Assembly (NCBI GenBank): GCA_028282005.1
Contig: JANQIV010000078.1
Coordinates: 1-38,154 of the forward strand
DNA: 38,154 nt
Reading direction: 5' to 3'
Source of the DNA: Melioribacteraceae bacterium
Lineage (GTDB): Bacteria > Bacteroidota > Ignavibacteria > Ignavibacteriales > Melioribacteraceae
Position numbers and translations under genes: made by a program. The stretch's first letter is position 1. The number at the start of each line of letters is the position of its first letter. Under the pieces are notes generated by a model, which was not told the origin of the DNA, did no database searches, and saw nothing but the letters and a program-made list of their open reading frames with translations. Below are positions 26,422 through 35,585 of this stretch, piece after piece.

Positions 26422-26826
26422 TTATCTCCATGAAACAAGTATAACAGAATAAACTAAAACCACAACTAAATGATAAAATACGTTTATCATAAGTAATTTC
26501 ATTGGCTTGCCTTCGAACAAATTATTTATGTAAAAAGTGCCTGCTGTAAATCCGAGCCAGCAAAGTGCCGCGATCATTAATCCGTCGACTATTGTAGTTG
26601 CGCCAACAAACCAAATAATCCTGGCCAATGCGTAGGCAACTATAAAATTAGCGACAATGGTTAATCCGTACGTTTTGCCGGGATTGAAATCTTTTTTGAT
26701 TTCTTCTTCGGTTTTGCCAACTGCCGCCATCCAAGCTTTACCAAAGATTGGTCCATACCAAAGAAATCCTATCAGCATTGGCACTAATGCGCAAACAAGT
26801 ACAGCTAAATAATTAACATTACCCAT
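26422..26826 (-). CDS. DUF1761 membrane protein
   Basis: This protein of about 134 residues has four membrane helices. The first contains the family's LIGFLWYGPIFGKAWM block, followed by a short cytoplasmic loop with KTEEEIKKDFNPG and a second helix. These are hallmarks of DUF1761, whose function is unknown. I chose the ATG at 26826 because GGAGGG lies nine bases upstream; an in-frame ATG at 26838 would place that ribosome binding site inside the coding region. It lies 34 bases after the isoaspartyl peptidase gene and 14 before the membrane AraC regulator gene. Confidence 0.88.
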   Translation of the reverse strand: MGNVNYLAVLVCALVPMLIGFLWYGPIFGKAWMAAVGKTEEEIKKDFNPGKTYGLTIVANFIVAYALARIIWFVGATTIVDGLMIAALCWLGFTAGTFYINNLFEGKPMKLLMINVFYHLVVVLVYSVILVSWR

Positions 26827-26860
26827 AAATCCCTCCATTAATTTATGATTGGTTGTTTAA

Positions 26861-27862
26861 TTAATCTTGGTACATTTTTACTACTGAAATTCCGTCGTCC
26901 AACATGTAACCGCGGAACATACCGCCGGTATTAAAAGGCATTGTTACATTGCCGTATTTATCAATTGCAATTATACCGCCCGTTCCGCCAAGGTTTTCAA
27001 GCTTGCCGTGGATAACACTGTCTGCAGCTTCTTCTAAACTTAAATCAGCATATTCAACTAGAGCTGCAATATCTTTTGCAACTGAAAGGCGTATAAAATA
27101 TTCGCCGTGCCCGGTTGCAGAGATTCCGCAAGTGCTATTGTTTGCATAAGTACCAGCACCTATTATCGGTACGTCCCCAACTCTGCCGTATTTTTTGTTT
27201 GTCATTCCGCCGGTTGAAGTTGCTGCTGAGATGTTCCCGTTCTTGTCTAAAGCAACGCAGCCGACTGTACCGTGTTTATCTTCATTTTTTTCTTTGCGTT
27301 CATTCGCTTTTGCTCTTTGAAGCGATTGCCATCTTCTTTCTGTGAAAAAATATTTTTTATCGACAAATTCGAATCCGTTTTGCTCTGCAAAAATTTCAGC
27401 ACCGTCACCAACCATCATAACGTGTTTGGATTTTTCCATTACTGTTCGTGCGAGGCTGATTGGATTTTTAACTTTGGTTAGCCTTGCAACCGCACCAACG
27501 TTCAAAGTTTTGCCATCCATTATTGAAGCATCAAGTTCGTTGATTTCATTTGCAGTAAACACGGAACCTTTACCGGCATTGAATAAAGGAGAGTCTTCCA
27601 AAATGTTTACTACTTTTTCAACGACGTCCAAACTGCTGCTTCCGCTTTTTAGTAAGTCATGTCCAACTTTTAATGCTTCTTCTAATTTTGCTTCGAACTC
27701 TTTTTCTTCTTCAGCAGTGTATTGTCCTTTTACAATTGAGCCTGCACCGCCGTGAATAACTAATCCGAATTCTGATTTCTGTTTGGGGCCTGTTTCAACT
27801 TCGACTTTACAAGAAACTATTGCTGCGATAAACAACAAAACCAAAAAAGTATTTTTCATCAT
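26861..27862 (-). CDS. iaaA: isoaspartyl peptidase/L-asparaginase (N-terminal nucleophile hydrolase), lipoprotein
   Basis: This 333-residue protein is a plant-type asparaginase that cleaves itself and removes beta-aspartyl residues or asparagine amide. Family marks are VIHGGAGSIV near the N-terminus, NAGKGSVFTANEINELDASI, the self-cleavage site HGTVGCVA with the catalytic T199, and STGGMTNKKYGRVGD plus GTYANNSTCGISATGHGE downstream. The N-terminus is a lipoprotein signal (LLFIAAIVSC, C18), so it acts in the periplasm or at the outer membrane. The start overlaps the stop of the S9 peptidase gene by four bases (ATGA), so the two are coupled and may together digest peptides with damaged aspartate. 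Confidence 0.92.
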   Translation of the reverse strand: MMKNTFLVLLFIAAIVSCKVEVETGPKQKSEFGLVIHGGAGSIVKGQYTAEEEKEFEAKLEEALKVGHDLLKSGSSSLDVVEKVVNILEDSPLFNAGKGSVFTANEINELDASIMDGKTLNVGAVARLTKVKNPISLARTVMEKSKHVMMVGDGAEIFAEQNGFEFVDKKYFFTERRWQSLQRAKANERKEKNEDKHGTVGCVALDKNGNISAATSTGGMTNKKYGRVGDVPIIGAGTYANNSTCGISATGHGEYFIRLSVAKDIAALVEYADLSLEEAADSVIHGKLENLGGTGGIIAIDKYGNVTMPFNTGGMFRGYMLDDGISVVKMYQD

Positions 27863-30570
27863 TTCTTTTCTCCTTTATAAGGTACACCATTGATAATCCA
27901 ATCCGGTGCAGGAGTACCTTTTAAATGATAATCCATATACTCTTTCATTTTGATTGAGTAATCAAGTTTGTTAGGATATTTACCCAGCCAGTGTGGTTCA
28001 CCTTCGTAATGCAAGAAAATAATATCTTTACCAAGCCTGCGTAAAGCTAAGTAATATTCAATGCCTTGATACCACGGCACTGCTTCGTCTTCATCGCCAT
28101 GCTGAATTAAAATTGGAGTATTAATTTTGTCAGCGAAAAATACCGGCGAGTTTTCAATGTATCTTTCGGGGTATTCCCAAAGGCTTCCGCCGATACGGCT
28201 TTGAGTTCTTTCATATTGGAATTGTCTTGCTAAACCAGTTCCCCAACGAATTCCACTGTAAGCACTTGTCATATTTGAAACGACTGCCCCAGCAACAGCA
28301 CATTTAAAAATGTCAGTTTGTGTAACAACAAATGCAGTTTGATAACCGCTCCACGAGTGGCCGTGCAAACCAATTGCGTCCGGATCAGCAATACCCATTT
28401 CAATTAGCTTTTGTACACCTGGCACAAGTGATTTTGTTGCTGAGTATCCGGGCCTTCCAATTTCAAATCTTATGTCGGGATAAAACACAACGTAATCATC
28501 GCCGAGGAATACCGGAATGTTTGGCCTGTGGTTTACTACTACATCCGGGAATTCATACATTCGCGGAGAGAAAAATCTATAGTAATATATGAAAACCGAA
28601 TACTGTTTATTTGGATCATAGTTCTCAGGTTTATAAACTACACCTTGTATCGGAACGCCGTCAATATTAAGCCAATCAATTAATTCAGGTTTTCCCCATT
28701 TGAATTTCTCAACTTGTGATTGGAAATTGGTGAGCCTTTTTACATCTCTAAAATCATCCCCTTTGATCCAGAGGTCAGGGAAAACATCAAACGATTCTTT
28801 TGTGAAAAGTATTTTGTTTGCTTTTGAAGCTTTTGCCAATAAAGTGACAATTCCATTTTCTTCAATGTGCTCTGATAGTTTTTTAGATTTCAGATTTAAT
28901 GAATACAATGCTGTAAACTTTTTCATATCATGATAAGCTCTGAGTAAAACTGTCTCATCATTATTGAAGTACTTTTTGTTTTTGTCAAGCTTTCTAATTC
29001 TGAATTGATATTTGTTTTCTCTGCCAAAATTTTTAGTAATGTTTTCAGCTTTACCATCTTTGGTGTTGAATTTCCAAATATCAAATTTATCATAAATTAA
29101 GAATGCTTTGTCTTCATCAATCCATCCGCCAAAACCGTAACTGTCTGCTTCAATTGGGCGATCATTATCTTCGTCGTCGAATTGAACATCAAGTTTTTCT
29201 GTTAAGTTAATTGCTTTATTTTTTTTGATATCAAATAAATACCAGTGAGGTAATTTGTAATAAACAACATACTTTCCATTCGGTGATAGCCTTCCGTTCT
29301 CTCTTTGTTTTTCTGTTACCTTGGCTCTTTCTCCGGTTTTGAGATTTACAACATAGTTATCATATTTCATAGATTCCCAGGTACTCTCCCAAAGGTGGGG
29401 TACATTTGTATAAGCAAAAACGTAATCAGGATTTTCAGTAAATCTAACATAAGGTAATTCTTCATCGGTTAGCTGAACGCTTTTATTGGTATCGAAGTGA
29501 TAAACTACGGGGAAAGTTTGTTTCTTATTATTTTTCCATTCTTCAATTTCATTAGTTTTTATACGGGGATCTTTCCAATGCCAAACATGACCTTCAACAT
29601 TTTCAAGTATTCTATCAACATCGTATAATCCGGCTTCAGTAGTATCTTTTTCTTTTTTCTCTTCCCTTGGTTTATATCCATAAAATAATCTCTTACCGTC
29701 CTTTGTCCAGTCGAGGTCATTCTCAGCCGGAATGTACCAGCCTTCATTTGCGGCTTTAGAAGTAGCTAATTTTTTAACTGCACTGTCCCACAAATATAAA
29801 TCTGCTTCACTTGTTTCTTCGTCTTCCAAATATGATTTTACATAAGCCAACTTGCCCGACTTATGCCAGGAAAGGTTTGTATAATAAGCAGCAGAGTCTT
29901 CATCAACAGTTACAGTTTCATTTCTAGAAAGATCGTATAAATACAATCCGTTGTTTGCATTTGTATCATTTACGGAATAAGCAAAGTAATTTGAAAGACT
30001 GTCAAATGCAGTATTTGCAACCCATTCAATTTGGGTGTTTTCTTTATTTTGCAAATTATAAAGATAAAGGAGTGAGCCCAGCTTTTTCTTTTTAGATTTT
30101 TCTTTTGAAGTATCTTTCGCAGTGTTTGAATAATATTTGAGTGATAGCCATTTTGAATTTTTGCTGATGGCAAAACTTTTAACTTCATTAAATAAAAGCG
30201 TGTCGCCGTTTTCTGTGTTTAATAAAACAAAATCATTTTTGTAGTTTTTTTCCTTTTTCTCTTTATCCAAATAATCTTGCTCAATTAAAAAACCAACCCA
30301 CTTTTCATTATCTGTGAATTTGGGTTTGCTGCCTCTTGTAAATTGGTATTTATTTTCGTTATTTGTCGATTGAATAACTAAGTCGGCATTTCCCCTATCA
30401 GGCTTTGAGTTGAACGCTATCCAATTACCGTAATTTGATATTATCGGTTCTTTGATTTGCCTGAATTGCATAGCATCAACAAAAGTCATTGGTTTCTTTT
30501 GTGAATTAATTTGGATTGAAAGAATTACAAAAAATAGTGTACAATAAATTGCAGACAGTCTTAATTTCAT
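27859..30570 (-). CDS. exported S9-family (prolyl oligopeptidase) serine peptidase
   Basis: This peptidase of about 903 residues has an N-terminal signal peptide (MKLRLSAIYCTLFFVILS, ending INSQ), a long WD40-like beta-propeller (about 40-620) and a C-terminal alpha/beta-hydrolase domain. Counting from 30570, the nucleophile is S739 in LHGHSWSGYQTAF. The acid lies in QHGDEDEAVPW and the histidine in EGEPHWLGK. I chose the ATG at 30570 because it begins a clean signal peptide after AGGAAA; the open frame runs 79 codons further upstream but that stretch has no ribosome binding site and covers the divergent RidA gene start. Such enzymes trim short peptides in the periplasm. The next gene overlaps it by four bases. 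Confidence 0.93.
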   Translation of the reverse strand: MKLRLSAIYCTLFFVILSIQINSQKKPMTFVDAMQFRQIKEPIISNYGNWIAFNSKPDRGNADLVIQSTNNENKYQFTRGSKPKFTDNEKWVGFLIEQDYLDKEKKEKNYKNDFVLLNTENGDTLLFNEVKSFAISKNSKWLSLKYYSNTAKDTSKEKSKKKKLGSLLYLYNLQNKENTQIEWVANTAFDSLSNYFAYSVNDTNANNGLYLYDLSRNETVTVDEDSAAYYTNLSWHKSGKLAYVKSYLEDEETSEADLYLWDSAVKKLATSKAANEGWYIPAENDLDWTKDGKRLFYGYKPREEKKEKDTTEAGLYDVDRILENVEGHVWHWKDPRIKTNEIEEWKNNKKQTFPVVYHFDTNKSVQLTDEELPYVRFTENPDYVFAYTNVPHLWESTWESMKYDNYVVNLKTGERAKVTEKQRENGRLSPNGKYVVYYKLPHWYLFDIKKNKAINLTEKLDVQFDDEDNDRPIEADSYGFGGWIDEDKAFLIYDKFDIWKFNTKDGKAENITKNFGRENKYQFRIRKLDKNKKYFNNDETVLLRAYHDMKKFTALYSLNLKSKKLSEHIEENGIVTLLAKASKANKILFTKESFDVFPDLWIKGDDFRDVKRLTNFQSQVEKFKWGKPELIDWLNIDGVPIQGVVYKPENYDPNKQYSVFIYYYRFFSPRMYEFPDVVVNHRPNIPVFLGDDYVVFYPDIRFEIGRPGYSATKSLVPGVQKLIEMGIADPDAIGLHGHSWSGYQTAFVVTQTDIFKCAVAGAVVSNMTSAYSGIRWGTGLARQFQYERTQSRIGGSLWEYPERYIENSPVFFADKINTPILIQHGDEDEAVPWYQGIEYYLALRRLGKDIIFLHYEGEPHWLGKYPNKLDYSIKMKEYMDYHLKGTPAPDWIINGVPYKGEKK

Positions 30571-30658
30571 ATTAAATTGGTTTCCTAAATATTGTGGTGA
30601 GATTTGTTTGAAAATTATTTGAAGTAAATTATAAAAGCAAATAAAAACTGGAGTATAA

Positions 30659-31045
30659 ATGAATAGAAAAAATGTATTATCCGGATCAAAGTTTGAAGAA
30701 TTAATTGGTTTTTCAAGAGCAGTGAGAATTGGCAATATCATTGCTATTTCAGGAACAGCACCAATTAACAAAGATGGAAAAACAGAGGGTATAGATAATT
30801 TATACATTCAAACAACTCGATGCTTAACAATAATTAAAAAAGCAATTGAAGATGCCGGAGGAAATATTAATAATACAATTCGCACAAGAGTCTTTTTAAC
30901 AAATATTTCTGACTGGGAAAATGCAGCAAGAGCGCACGGCGATTTTTTCAAAGATATTAAGCCTGCATCTACATTTGTTGAATGCAGCGGCTTAATAAAT
31001 GAAGAATGGCTTGTTGAAATCGAAGCTGATTGTGTGGTGGATTAG
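30659..31045 (+). CDS. RidA/YjgF family protein lacking the usual catalytic arginine
   Basis: This 128-residue protein is a RidA-superfamily trimer-forming protein (SRAVRIGNIIAISGTAPI at 19-36, then RTRVFLTNISDWENAARAHG). True RidA deaminates reactive enamine intermediates using an arginine in the motif PARS near the end. Here that motif reads PAST, so the arginine (R105 in Escherichia coli) is replaced, while the glutamate in VEIEA is kept. It therefore probably belongs to another Rid subfamily with a different or unknown substrate. It is divergent from the S9 peptidase gene, with 88 bases between the starts. TGGAG supports the start. Confidence 0.9.
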   Translation: MNRKNVLSGSKFEELIGFSRAVRIGNIIAISGTAPINKDGKTEGIDNLYIQTTRCLTIIKKAIEDAGGNINNTIRTRVFLTNISDWENAARAHGDFFKDIKPASTFVECSGLINEEWLVEIEADCVVD

Positions 31046-31075
31046 AATTTAAAGCGGGAAATAAAGCAATATTGT

Positions 31076-31170
31076 CACTCTGAACTTGTTTTAGAGTTTA
31101 CTTAAAAAGATGCTGAAACGAGTTCAGCATGAAAAACAACTTAACACACTTCGACAGGCTCAGTGTGACT
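31076..31170. repeat. compound REP-like intergenic element
   Basis: Three imperfect palindromes lie between convergent genes: ACTCTGAA/TTTTAGAGT (about 31077-31097); ATGCTGAA (31110-31117) with TTCAGCAT (31123-31130), a perfect 8-bp stem; and CACACTTCGACAGG to AGTGTGACT (31145-31170). The third type recurs in variant form at 37873-37909 and 37931-37955. They may double as terminators for the two flanking genes. Confidence 0.6.
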
Positions 31171-31174
31171 TTTC

Positions 31175-31954
31175 TTAAAGTATAGTAGTTTCGCTCAAAA
31201 ACTCTGCAATATTGTCTTTATAAGATCTTCCGGACTCAATACTGTCACCGTTTTTGAGTATGAATTTGTACTTGTTATTTTCCGTAATGTATTTTATAGT
31301 TTTAATACAATTCTTATTAACAATCAGCGAACGGTGAATTCTCAAAAACTGTTCAGGATCAAGTTCTGTTTCCAGAGCGTTCATTGTTATTCTGTATATA
31401 ACTTTTTTCTCTTCTAAATTGAAGTAAACGTAATTACCTTCGGAAGAGATGAAATAAATATCTTCTGTGTAAACCCGTCTAATTTTACCGCTCTCTTTTA
31501 TTTCAAATTTCTTCGTGTACTTTTCTGCTTCATTGTAATAATCTTTGAGCATGCCGACAAGCTTATTATTGAATTCATTATTCTTTTTCAACTTGATAAA
31601 AGCTTTTGCCCTATCCAACGCTTTGTCAAAGCGTTCTTCGTCAAAAGGTTTTAGAAGATAGTCGACTGCATTTACATCGAAAGCTTTAATGGCGTACTGG
31701 TCGTAAGCAGTAGCAAAAATAATTATCGGATTGTACGAAATATCAGCGTGAGCCACTACGGCAAAACCGTCGATGTCCGGCATTTGGATATCGAGAAAAA
31801 TCAAATCCGGTTTTTTGCTGTTAATCTCTTCAATTGCTTCGTTCCCGTTTTTGCATTCCCCGATAATCGAAACATCGTCGTGTGTTTGCAGCAGCTTTAT
31901 AATTCTTGCTCGGGCAAGCCTTTCGTCATCAACTATTAATGCTCTTACAGACAT
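31175..31954 (-). CDS. LytTR-family response regulator
   Basis: This 259-residue regulator has a receiver (1-120; VDDERLARARI with D9 and D10, phosphoacceptor D55 in IFLDIQMPDIDGF, K in YLLKPFDEE) and a C-terminal LytTR DNA-binding domain (about 155-255; RRVYTEDIYFISSEGNYVYF, then LRIHRSLIVNKNCIKTI). LytTR domains bind DNA through a beta-rich fold. It starts seven bases after the stop of the LytS-type kinase gene and is surely its partner. No target promoter can be pointed out. Its 3' end faces the RidA gene across a repeat-rich gap. Confidence 0.94.
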   Translation of the reverse strand: MSVRALIVDDERLARARIIKLLQTHDDVSIIGECKNGNEAIEEINSKKPDLIFLDIQMPDIDGFAVVAHADISYNPIIIFATAYDQYAIKAFDVNAVDYLLKPFDEERFDKALDRAKAFIKLKKNNEFNNKLVGMLKDYYNEAEKYTKKFEIKESGKIRRVYTEDIYFISSEGNYVYFNLEEKKVIYRITMNALETELDPEQFLRIHRSLIVNKNCIKTIKYITENNKYKFILKNGDSIESGRSYKDNIAEFLSETTIL

Positions 31955-31961
31955 AAAAACT

Positions 31962-33059
31962 TTAACTCATTTTTAGTGGAATAATTATTTTGGCAGTAAC
32001 CCCTTTTTCATCTCCTGGAATCAGTTCAAAAGTTTGATTATCACCGTACAATTTTATTAATCGATCTCTCACATTTTTAATACCAATCCCGTTTCCGTTT
32101 TCCAAAACTGATTTGTCTTTCACGCCTTTGCCGTCATCTTCAACAACTAGCATTAATTTTTCTCCGGCCACTTTAGCGCAGACTTGAATTGTGCATTCGT
32201 CTGTTTTTTTAGAAAACCCGTGTTTGATAGCGTTTTCAACAATTGGCTGCAAAATCAGATTCGGAACAAGTGCATCGATTGAATCTTCATCAATATCGTA
32301 AACTACTTTCAGCCTGTCCTGGAAGCGCACTTCTTCAATGTCCAAATAACTGCGTATGTATTCTATTTCTTCCTTTACGGTTATTGTATGTTTCTGATTT
32401 TGCTCTAAAATACTGCGGAGAAGAAAGCCTAATTTTGAAACCATTGTCTGCGCGTGTTTTGTGTTCTCATCAATTAAAGAAGAAATTGTGTGCAAAGTGT
32501 TAAAAAGAAAATGCGGATGAAGCTGCATCTTTAAGGCGTTGAGCTGTGCGTTATTTAATTCGTTCAATTTTGCCTGATACTGTTTATAATATTCCAGGGC
32601 GATGAATATTCCCACGAGCACAAAATACACAAGCAGACCCGAAAATATTGAAGCAAATATTGAACTCAGCGAATGCCCTTGAAAAGGACTGAACCATTCT
32701 TCCCCTCTTAAATAATAAGAGACTGACAGCAATATCGAAGATAAAGTTCTTTGAGCCAAACCGATCAGCATGCCTATCGAAATATGTTTTACAACTTTAA
32801 CAAGTACTGATCCGTTGCCGTATAAAATATCCCTTGCAATGCGAAACAAAATGGGTATAAAGGCAACCCACAGAAAATTCGAAATTAAGTAGCGCGAAAA
32901 GTAAAATATCCAGTTAAAATCCCATTCGGGATTTTCTATAAATAAATATCCGATATAATTTTCAAATACAATTACAGTTGAAATTACTGCTGCAGCGAGT
33001 GCAAAATAACGAATCGGTACCGGTAATTTCTCTTTTGTTTTAGCCAAAGAACTCCCCAT
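31962..33059 (-). CDS. LytS-type sensor histidine kinase (His_kinase family)
   Basis: This kinase of about 365 residues has four membrane helix regions in the first 145 residues (RYFALAAAVISTVIVFENYI, NFLWVAFIPILFRIA, ISIGMLIGLAQRTLSSILLS, SGLLVYFVLVGIFIALEYY). A short coiled coil leads to the His_kinase box with H181 (QLHPHFLFNTLHTISSLI). The HATPase domain follows (IVENAIKHGF, VVEDDGKGVKD, GNGIGIKNVRDRL). I chose the ATG at 33059; a TTG at 33080 would add seven residues without a better ribosome binding site. It phosphorylates the LytTR regulator encoded seven bases downstream. There is no extra sensor domain, so the signal is probably read within the membrane part. Confidence 0.92.
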   Translation of the reverse strand: MGSSLAKTKEKLPVPIRYFALAAAVISTVIVFENYIGYLFIENPEWDFNWIFYFSRYLISNFLWVAFIPILFRIARDILYGNGSVLVKVVKHISIGMLIGLAQRTLSSILLSVSYYLRGEEWFSPFQGHSLSSIFASIFSGLLVYFVLVGIFIALEYYKQYQAKLNELNNAQLNALKMQLHPHFLFNTLHTISSLIDENTKHAQTMVSKLGFLLRSILEQNQKHTITVKEEIEYIRSYLDIEEVRFQDRLKVVYDIDEDSIDALVPNLILQPIVENAIKHGFSKKTDECTIQVCAKVAGEKLMLVVEDDGKGVKDKSVLENGNGIGIKNVRDRLIKLYGDNQTFELIPGDEKGVTAKIIIPLKMS

Positions 33060-33330
33060 TCTTTTCGGTAATATTAACAATATTTTTTTCTAATTCATAT
33101 GAACATCGTGATCAATTCTCAATGGCTGTCTGCAATAACCGCGAATTAGGGTTGTTATTTAGGGGGTAACAATTCTACTAAACTCTGCAGTTACTTACGA
33201 AACAGCCATTAATTTGAAATACAATTTAATCGATTAGACACACCAAAATTCTTTGCGGCTTTCTTCCGAGTGATGGATTACATTATTTGTGTTTAAGATT
33301 TGAGATGAGAATAAGTCGTGAGGTACGCAT
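33060..33330. other. intergenic stretch upstream of the LytS-type kinase gene
   Basis: No convincing gene lies here; short frames lack ribosome binding sites and family features. It should hold the promoter of the kinase/regulator pair, but I could not point to a -7/-33 pair with confidence. Confidence 0.4.
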
Positions 33331-33361
33331 AAAAAATTCCCGGTTAAAAGCAGCCGGGAAT
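33331..33361 (-). terminator. intrinsic terminator of the unrecognised 636-residue protein gene
   Basis: Read on the minus strand, ATTCCCGG (33361-33354) pairs with CCGGGAAT (33343-33336) around a 10-base loop, followed directly by a T-run (complement of the A-run 33331-33336). This is a standard rho-independent terminator, 24 bases after the stop codon of the gene. Confidence 0.85.
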
Positions 33362-33384
33362 CAGGAAGTAAAATATTGTTATGG

Positions 33385-35295
33385 CTATGAGTTAATTTTT
33401 GGCGGGTCTTCTTTTTGCCAGCCAAAGGAAATACTAATATTTGTATACTCAACAGTTGATGTCAACTGTGTGACAAATTCCCGATTTCTTGATGCATCCC
33501 ATGAATGCCCATCAACAAATGCTTTTGCTTCAATTTTAAAATTTAATTTATTGTAATCATTTGATGGTATTAATAATAATTTATTAACTGTATCAGAATA
33601 GCTATCATATGCGGATGCAATTTCTAAATCATCCCCATTATCATTAGATAGATTAGTCTTTGATTTCAACTCGTAATTATCTCCTACATCGATAAGGTCC
33701 CCTTTTTCATATGGTGGAGCATTATATATTCCTTTTGATTGGTTTATTTTTGCATTGAATAGAAGTTTTAACTTACCTTTACCAAAGTCATCCGGAAAAC
33801 TTAGTGAATAGCTCTCTTCACTTGAGCTGGTAACGAAACCTTTATTTCCACTGCCGGATTCATCGATAGCCTTCGCTGTCATATCATTCAGATGTCTACT
33901 GGTATAATCCCCGGATGAATCACTCTTTATAACTTTGGCCTGATCAGATGGGTTTAACAAAATTGGCGTAGAGCGGATTCCAACGGCTACATATAGACTC
34001 TCATGCTCATTATTAGAATTTGGTAGTTTGAAATAACCTCCATGACTACCAACTGTAGTCTTTTGTATTAGGTTGTTTATTCCGCCATTTAGAGTTGACT
34101 CCATGTGGCTCTTTAACTGCGGAGGATCTTGAACGGGTTTACTGCCTGCATATTCACTCGATTGAGGATCAAAATTTTTTGTGAACCTTTGAATTACTAT
34201 ATGGCTGTCATCATAATCAACAAGCTTTTCATTTTTGTCCATTGTCCAGGTATGATAATATTTCGACGTATAGCTTTTATGACTTTCTGCGGTTAAATGA
34301 CTGTTGTTTAATTGCGCAGAAACCGAATCACTCAAATTATATTTTTGATTAAAAACATAAAAATAGAAAAATCCTTTTTTGGGGGATGACTTCATGGATT
34401 CAACAATATATTCTATTGAAGCTTCGATTTTTGCCAAACTTCCCATAACTGAATAAGCCCCGTCAGGTAAATCCCAGTTCCAATCACTTGGGGAATCCGG
34501 AAAAGTCTGGTACTGGCTTAAAACCATTTCATAAACAGCTTCTCTAAAAAGCTTAACTTGGGATCGCAATTGATCTTTGGCGTTTATTAATTCTCTTGAA
34601 GGCTCAGGCTTTGCTTCTTTGTAATTTGCTAATACAATTAATAGTGCGTAAGCTTTTATTTGAGTAATGATTAATAAGTGAAAATAAGATTCAAATACTT
34701 TGTAAGAACGATAAAGACTATCAACATTCTCACCGGGACTGTTGTCATTAGCCGTACCGAGTTTATTCTGCACAAAAACAGAGTATTGCATCAGGAAATT
34801 AGTTCCGGTGGTGTTTGCCCCGGTAATTATATCTTGAAGTTCATTCAATTTATATTTTACTTTATCTCTTATATTTTTATATACGAGATCATCCCAATCG
34901 CTTTCGCTATGAAAAACCCGTGGAGCCCTTGTAGCATCCTTTACATAATCAGAATATGTAGAAAATGTAGTATTAATATCTGAGATTTTATCTGAAGCTG
35001 ATAATTCTTCTCCATCTATTTTTAATTCTTCAAAAAGTGTTTCAAGCTCTGACTTTAAATCACTTATTTGAGAACTGATTTTTTTTTCGTAGTTAAGGAT
35101 TAATTCTGTTGTGTGTTGTAGTTCACTAAGTTGATCCTCTATATGTGAAAAATCTTTTTCGATTTTTTGTAACGGGCTGCCGTCACTTCCGAATAAAGAT
35201 GCAAAAATGCCGTTTACTCCTTTTCCCGCAGCTGCGGAAATAATACCTCCTAAAACTTTTTCGCCAAACCACGCGGCCGTGGACACTTCACCCAT
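33385..35295 (-). CDS. unrecognised protein: helical coiled-coil N-terminus, beta-rich C-terminus
   Basis: I do not recognise this 636-residue protein. It has no classical signal peptide. The N-terminus is glycine- and alanine-rich and weakly hydrophobic (AWFGEKVLGGIISAAAGKG, VNGIFASLFGSDGSP), followed by a coiled coil (about 42-100; KIEKDFSHIEDQLSELQHTT) and more long helices to about residue 325 (VKLFREAVYEMVLSQYQTF, GSLAKIEASIEYIVESM). From about 335 the chain is beta-rich and polar (HIVIQRF, VGIRSTPILL, GKLKLLFNAKINQ) and rich in S, D and N. A helical bundle with a hydrophobic hairpin-like segment and a beta-rich tail resembles helical pore-forming toxins or injected effectors, but this is only an analogy. 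GGAG precedes the start. It is monocistronic, with its own terminator. Confidence 0.75.
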   Translation of the reverse strand: MGEVSTAAWFGEKVLGGIISAAAGKGVNGIFASLFGSDGSPLQKIEKDFSHIEDQLSELQHTTELILNYEKKISSQISDLKSELETLFEELKIDGEELSASDKISDINTTFSTYSDYVKDATRAPRVFHSESDWDDLVYKNIRDKVKYKLNELQDIITGANTTGTNFLMQYSVFVQNKLGTANDNSPGENVDSLYRSYKVFESYFHLLIITQIKAYALLIVLANYKEAKPEPSRELINAKDQLRSQVKLFREAVYEMVLSQYQTFPDSPSDWNWDLPDGAYSVMGSLAKIEASIEYIVESMKSSPKKGFFYFYVFNQKYNLSDSVSAQLNNSHLTAESHKSYTSKYYHTWTMDKNEKLVDYDDSHIVIQRFTKNFDPQSSEYAGSKPVQDPPQLKSHMESTLNGGINNLIQKTTVGSHGGYFKLPNSNNEHESLYVAVGIRSTPILLNPSDQAKVIKSDSSGDYTSRHLNDMTAKAIDESGSGNKGFVTSSSEESYSLSFPDDFGKGKLKLLFNAKINQSKGIYNAPPYEKGDLIDVGDNYELKSKTNLSNDNGDDLEIASAYDSYSDTVNKLLLIPSNDYNKLNFKIEAKAFVDGHSWDASRNREFVTQLTSTVEYTNISISFGWQKEDPPKINS

Positions 35296-35521
35296 AAAGC
35301 ACTCCTTTTGTTAAGTTAATATTAATTGATTTGAGTTAGTTTGAACAGATGTAAGACATTAATAATCTACACAATATCCTTTAAAAGGACAATCATTAAA
35401 TAAAGATGATATCAAGTTTTTGATTATACAAACCTTCCGGTTCCAAAAATTTTGTTTACCTACCAAAAACAAGAAAGAGTTTTCAACTTTTTGCAGAGAA
35501 ATACTACCGTTTGCTTTATAA

Positions 35522-35547
35522 GCTGTCGAGAACCATTTCTCGACAGC
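35522..35547. repeat. intergenic hairpin with CCAT loop (family A), first of an inverted pair
   Basis: GCTGTCGAGAA (35522-35532) and TTCTCGACAGC (35537-35547) form a perfect 11-bp stem around CCAT. The inner GAACCATTTC is identical to that of the hairpin at 4215-4236, while the outer stem differs with matched changes. Confidence 0.8.
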
Positions 35548-35585
35548 GATTTTATTAAGGACATCTTACAAAATAATATGGTGCA

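Noticed and set aside
30571..30807. 79-codon upstream extension of the S9 peptidase frame
   Set aside because: The extension has no ribosome binding site at its start, overlaps the divergent RidA gene, and would bury a clean signal peptide that begins at 30570.
33287..33556. 89-codon plus-strand frame across the terminator and the end of the 636-residue protein gene
   Set aside because: It overlaps a clear intrinsic terminator and the C-terminus of a better gene, and has no recognisable features.
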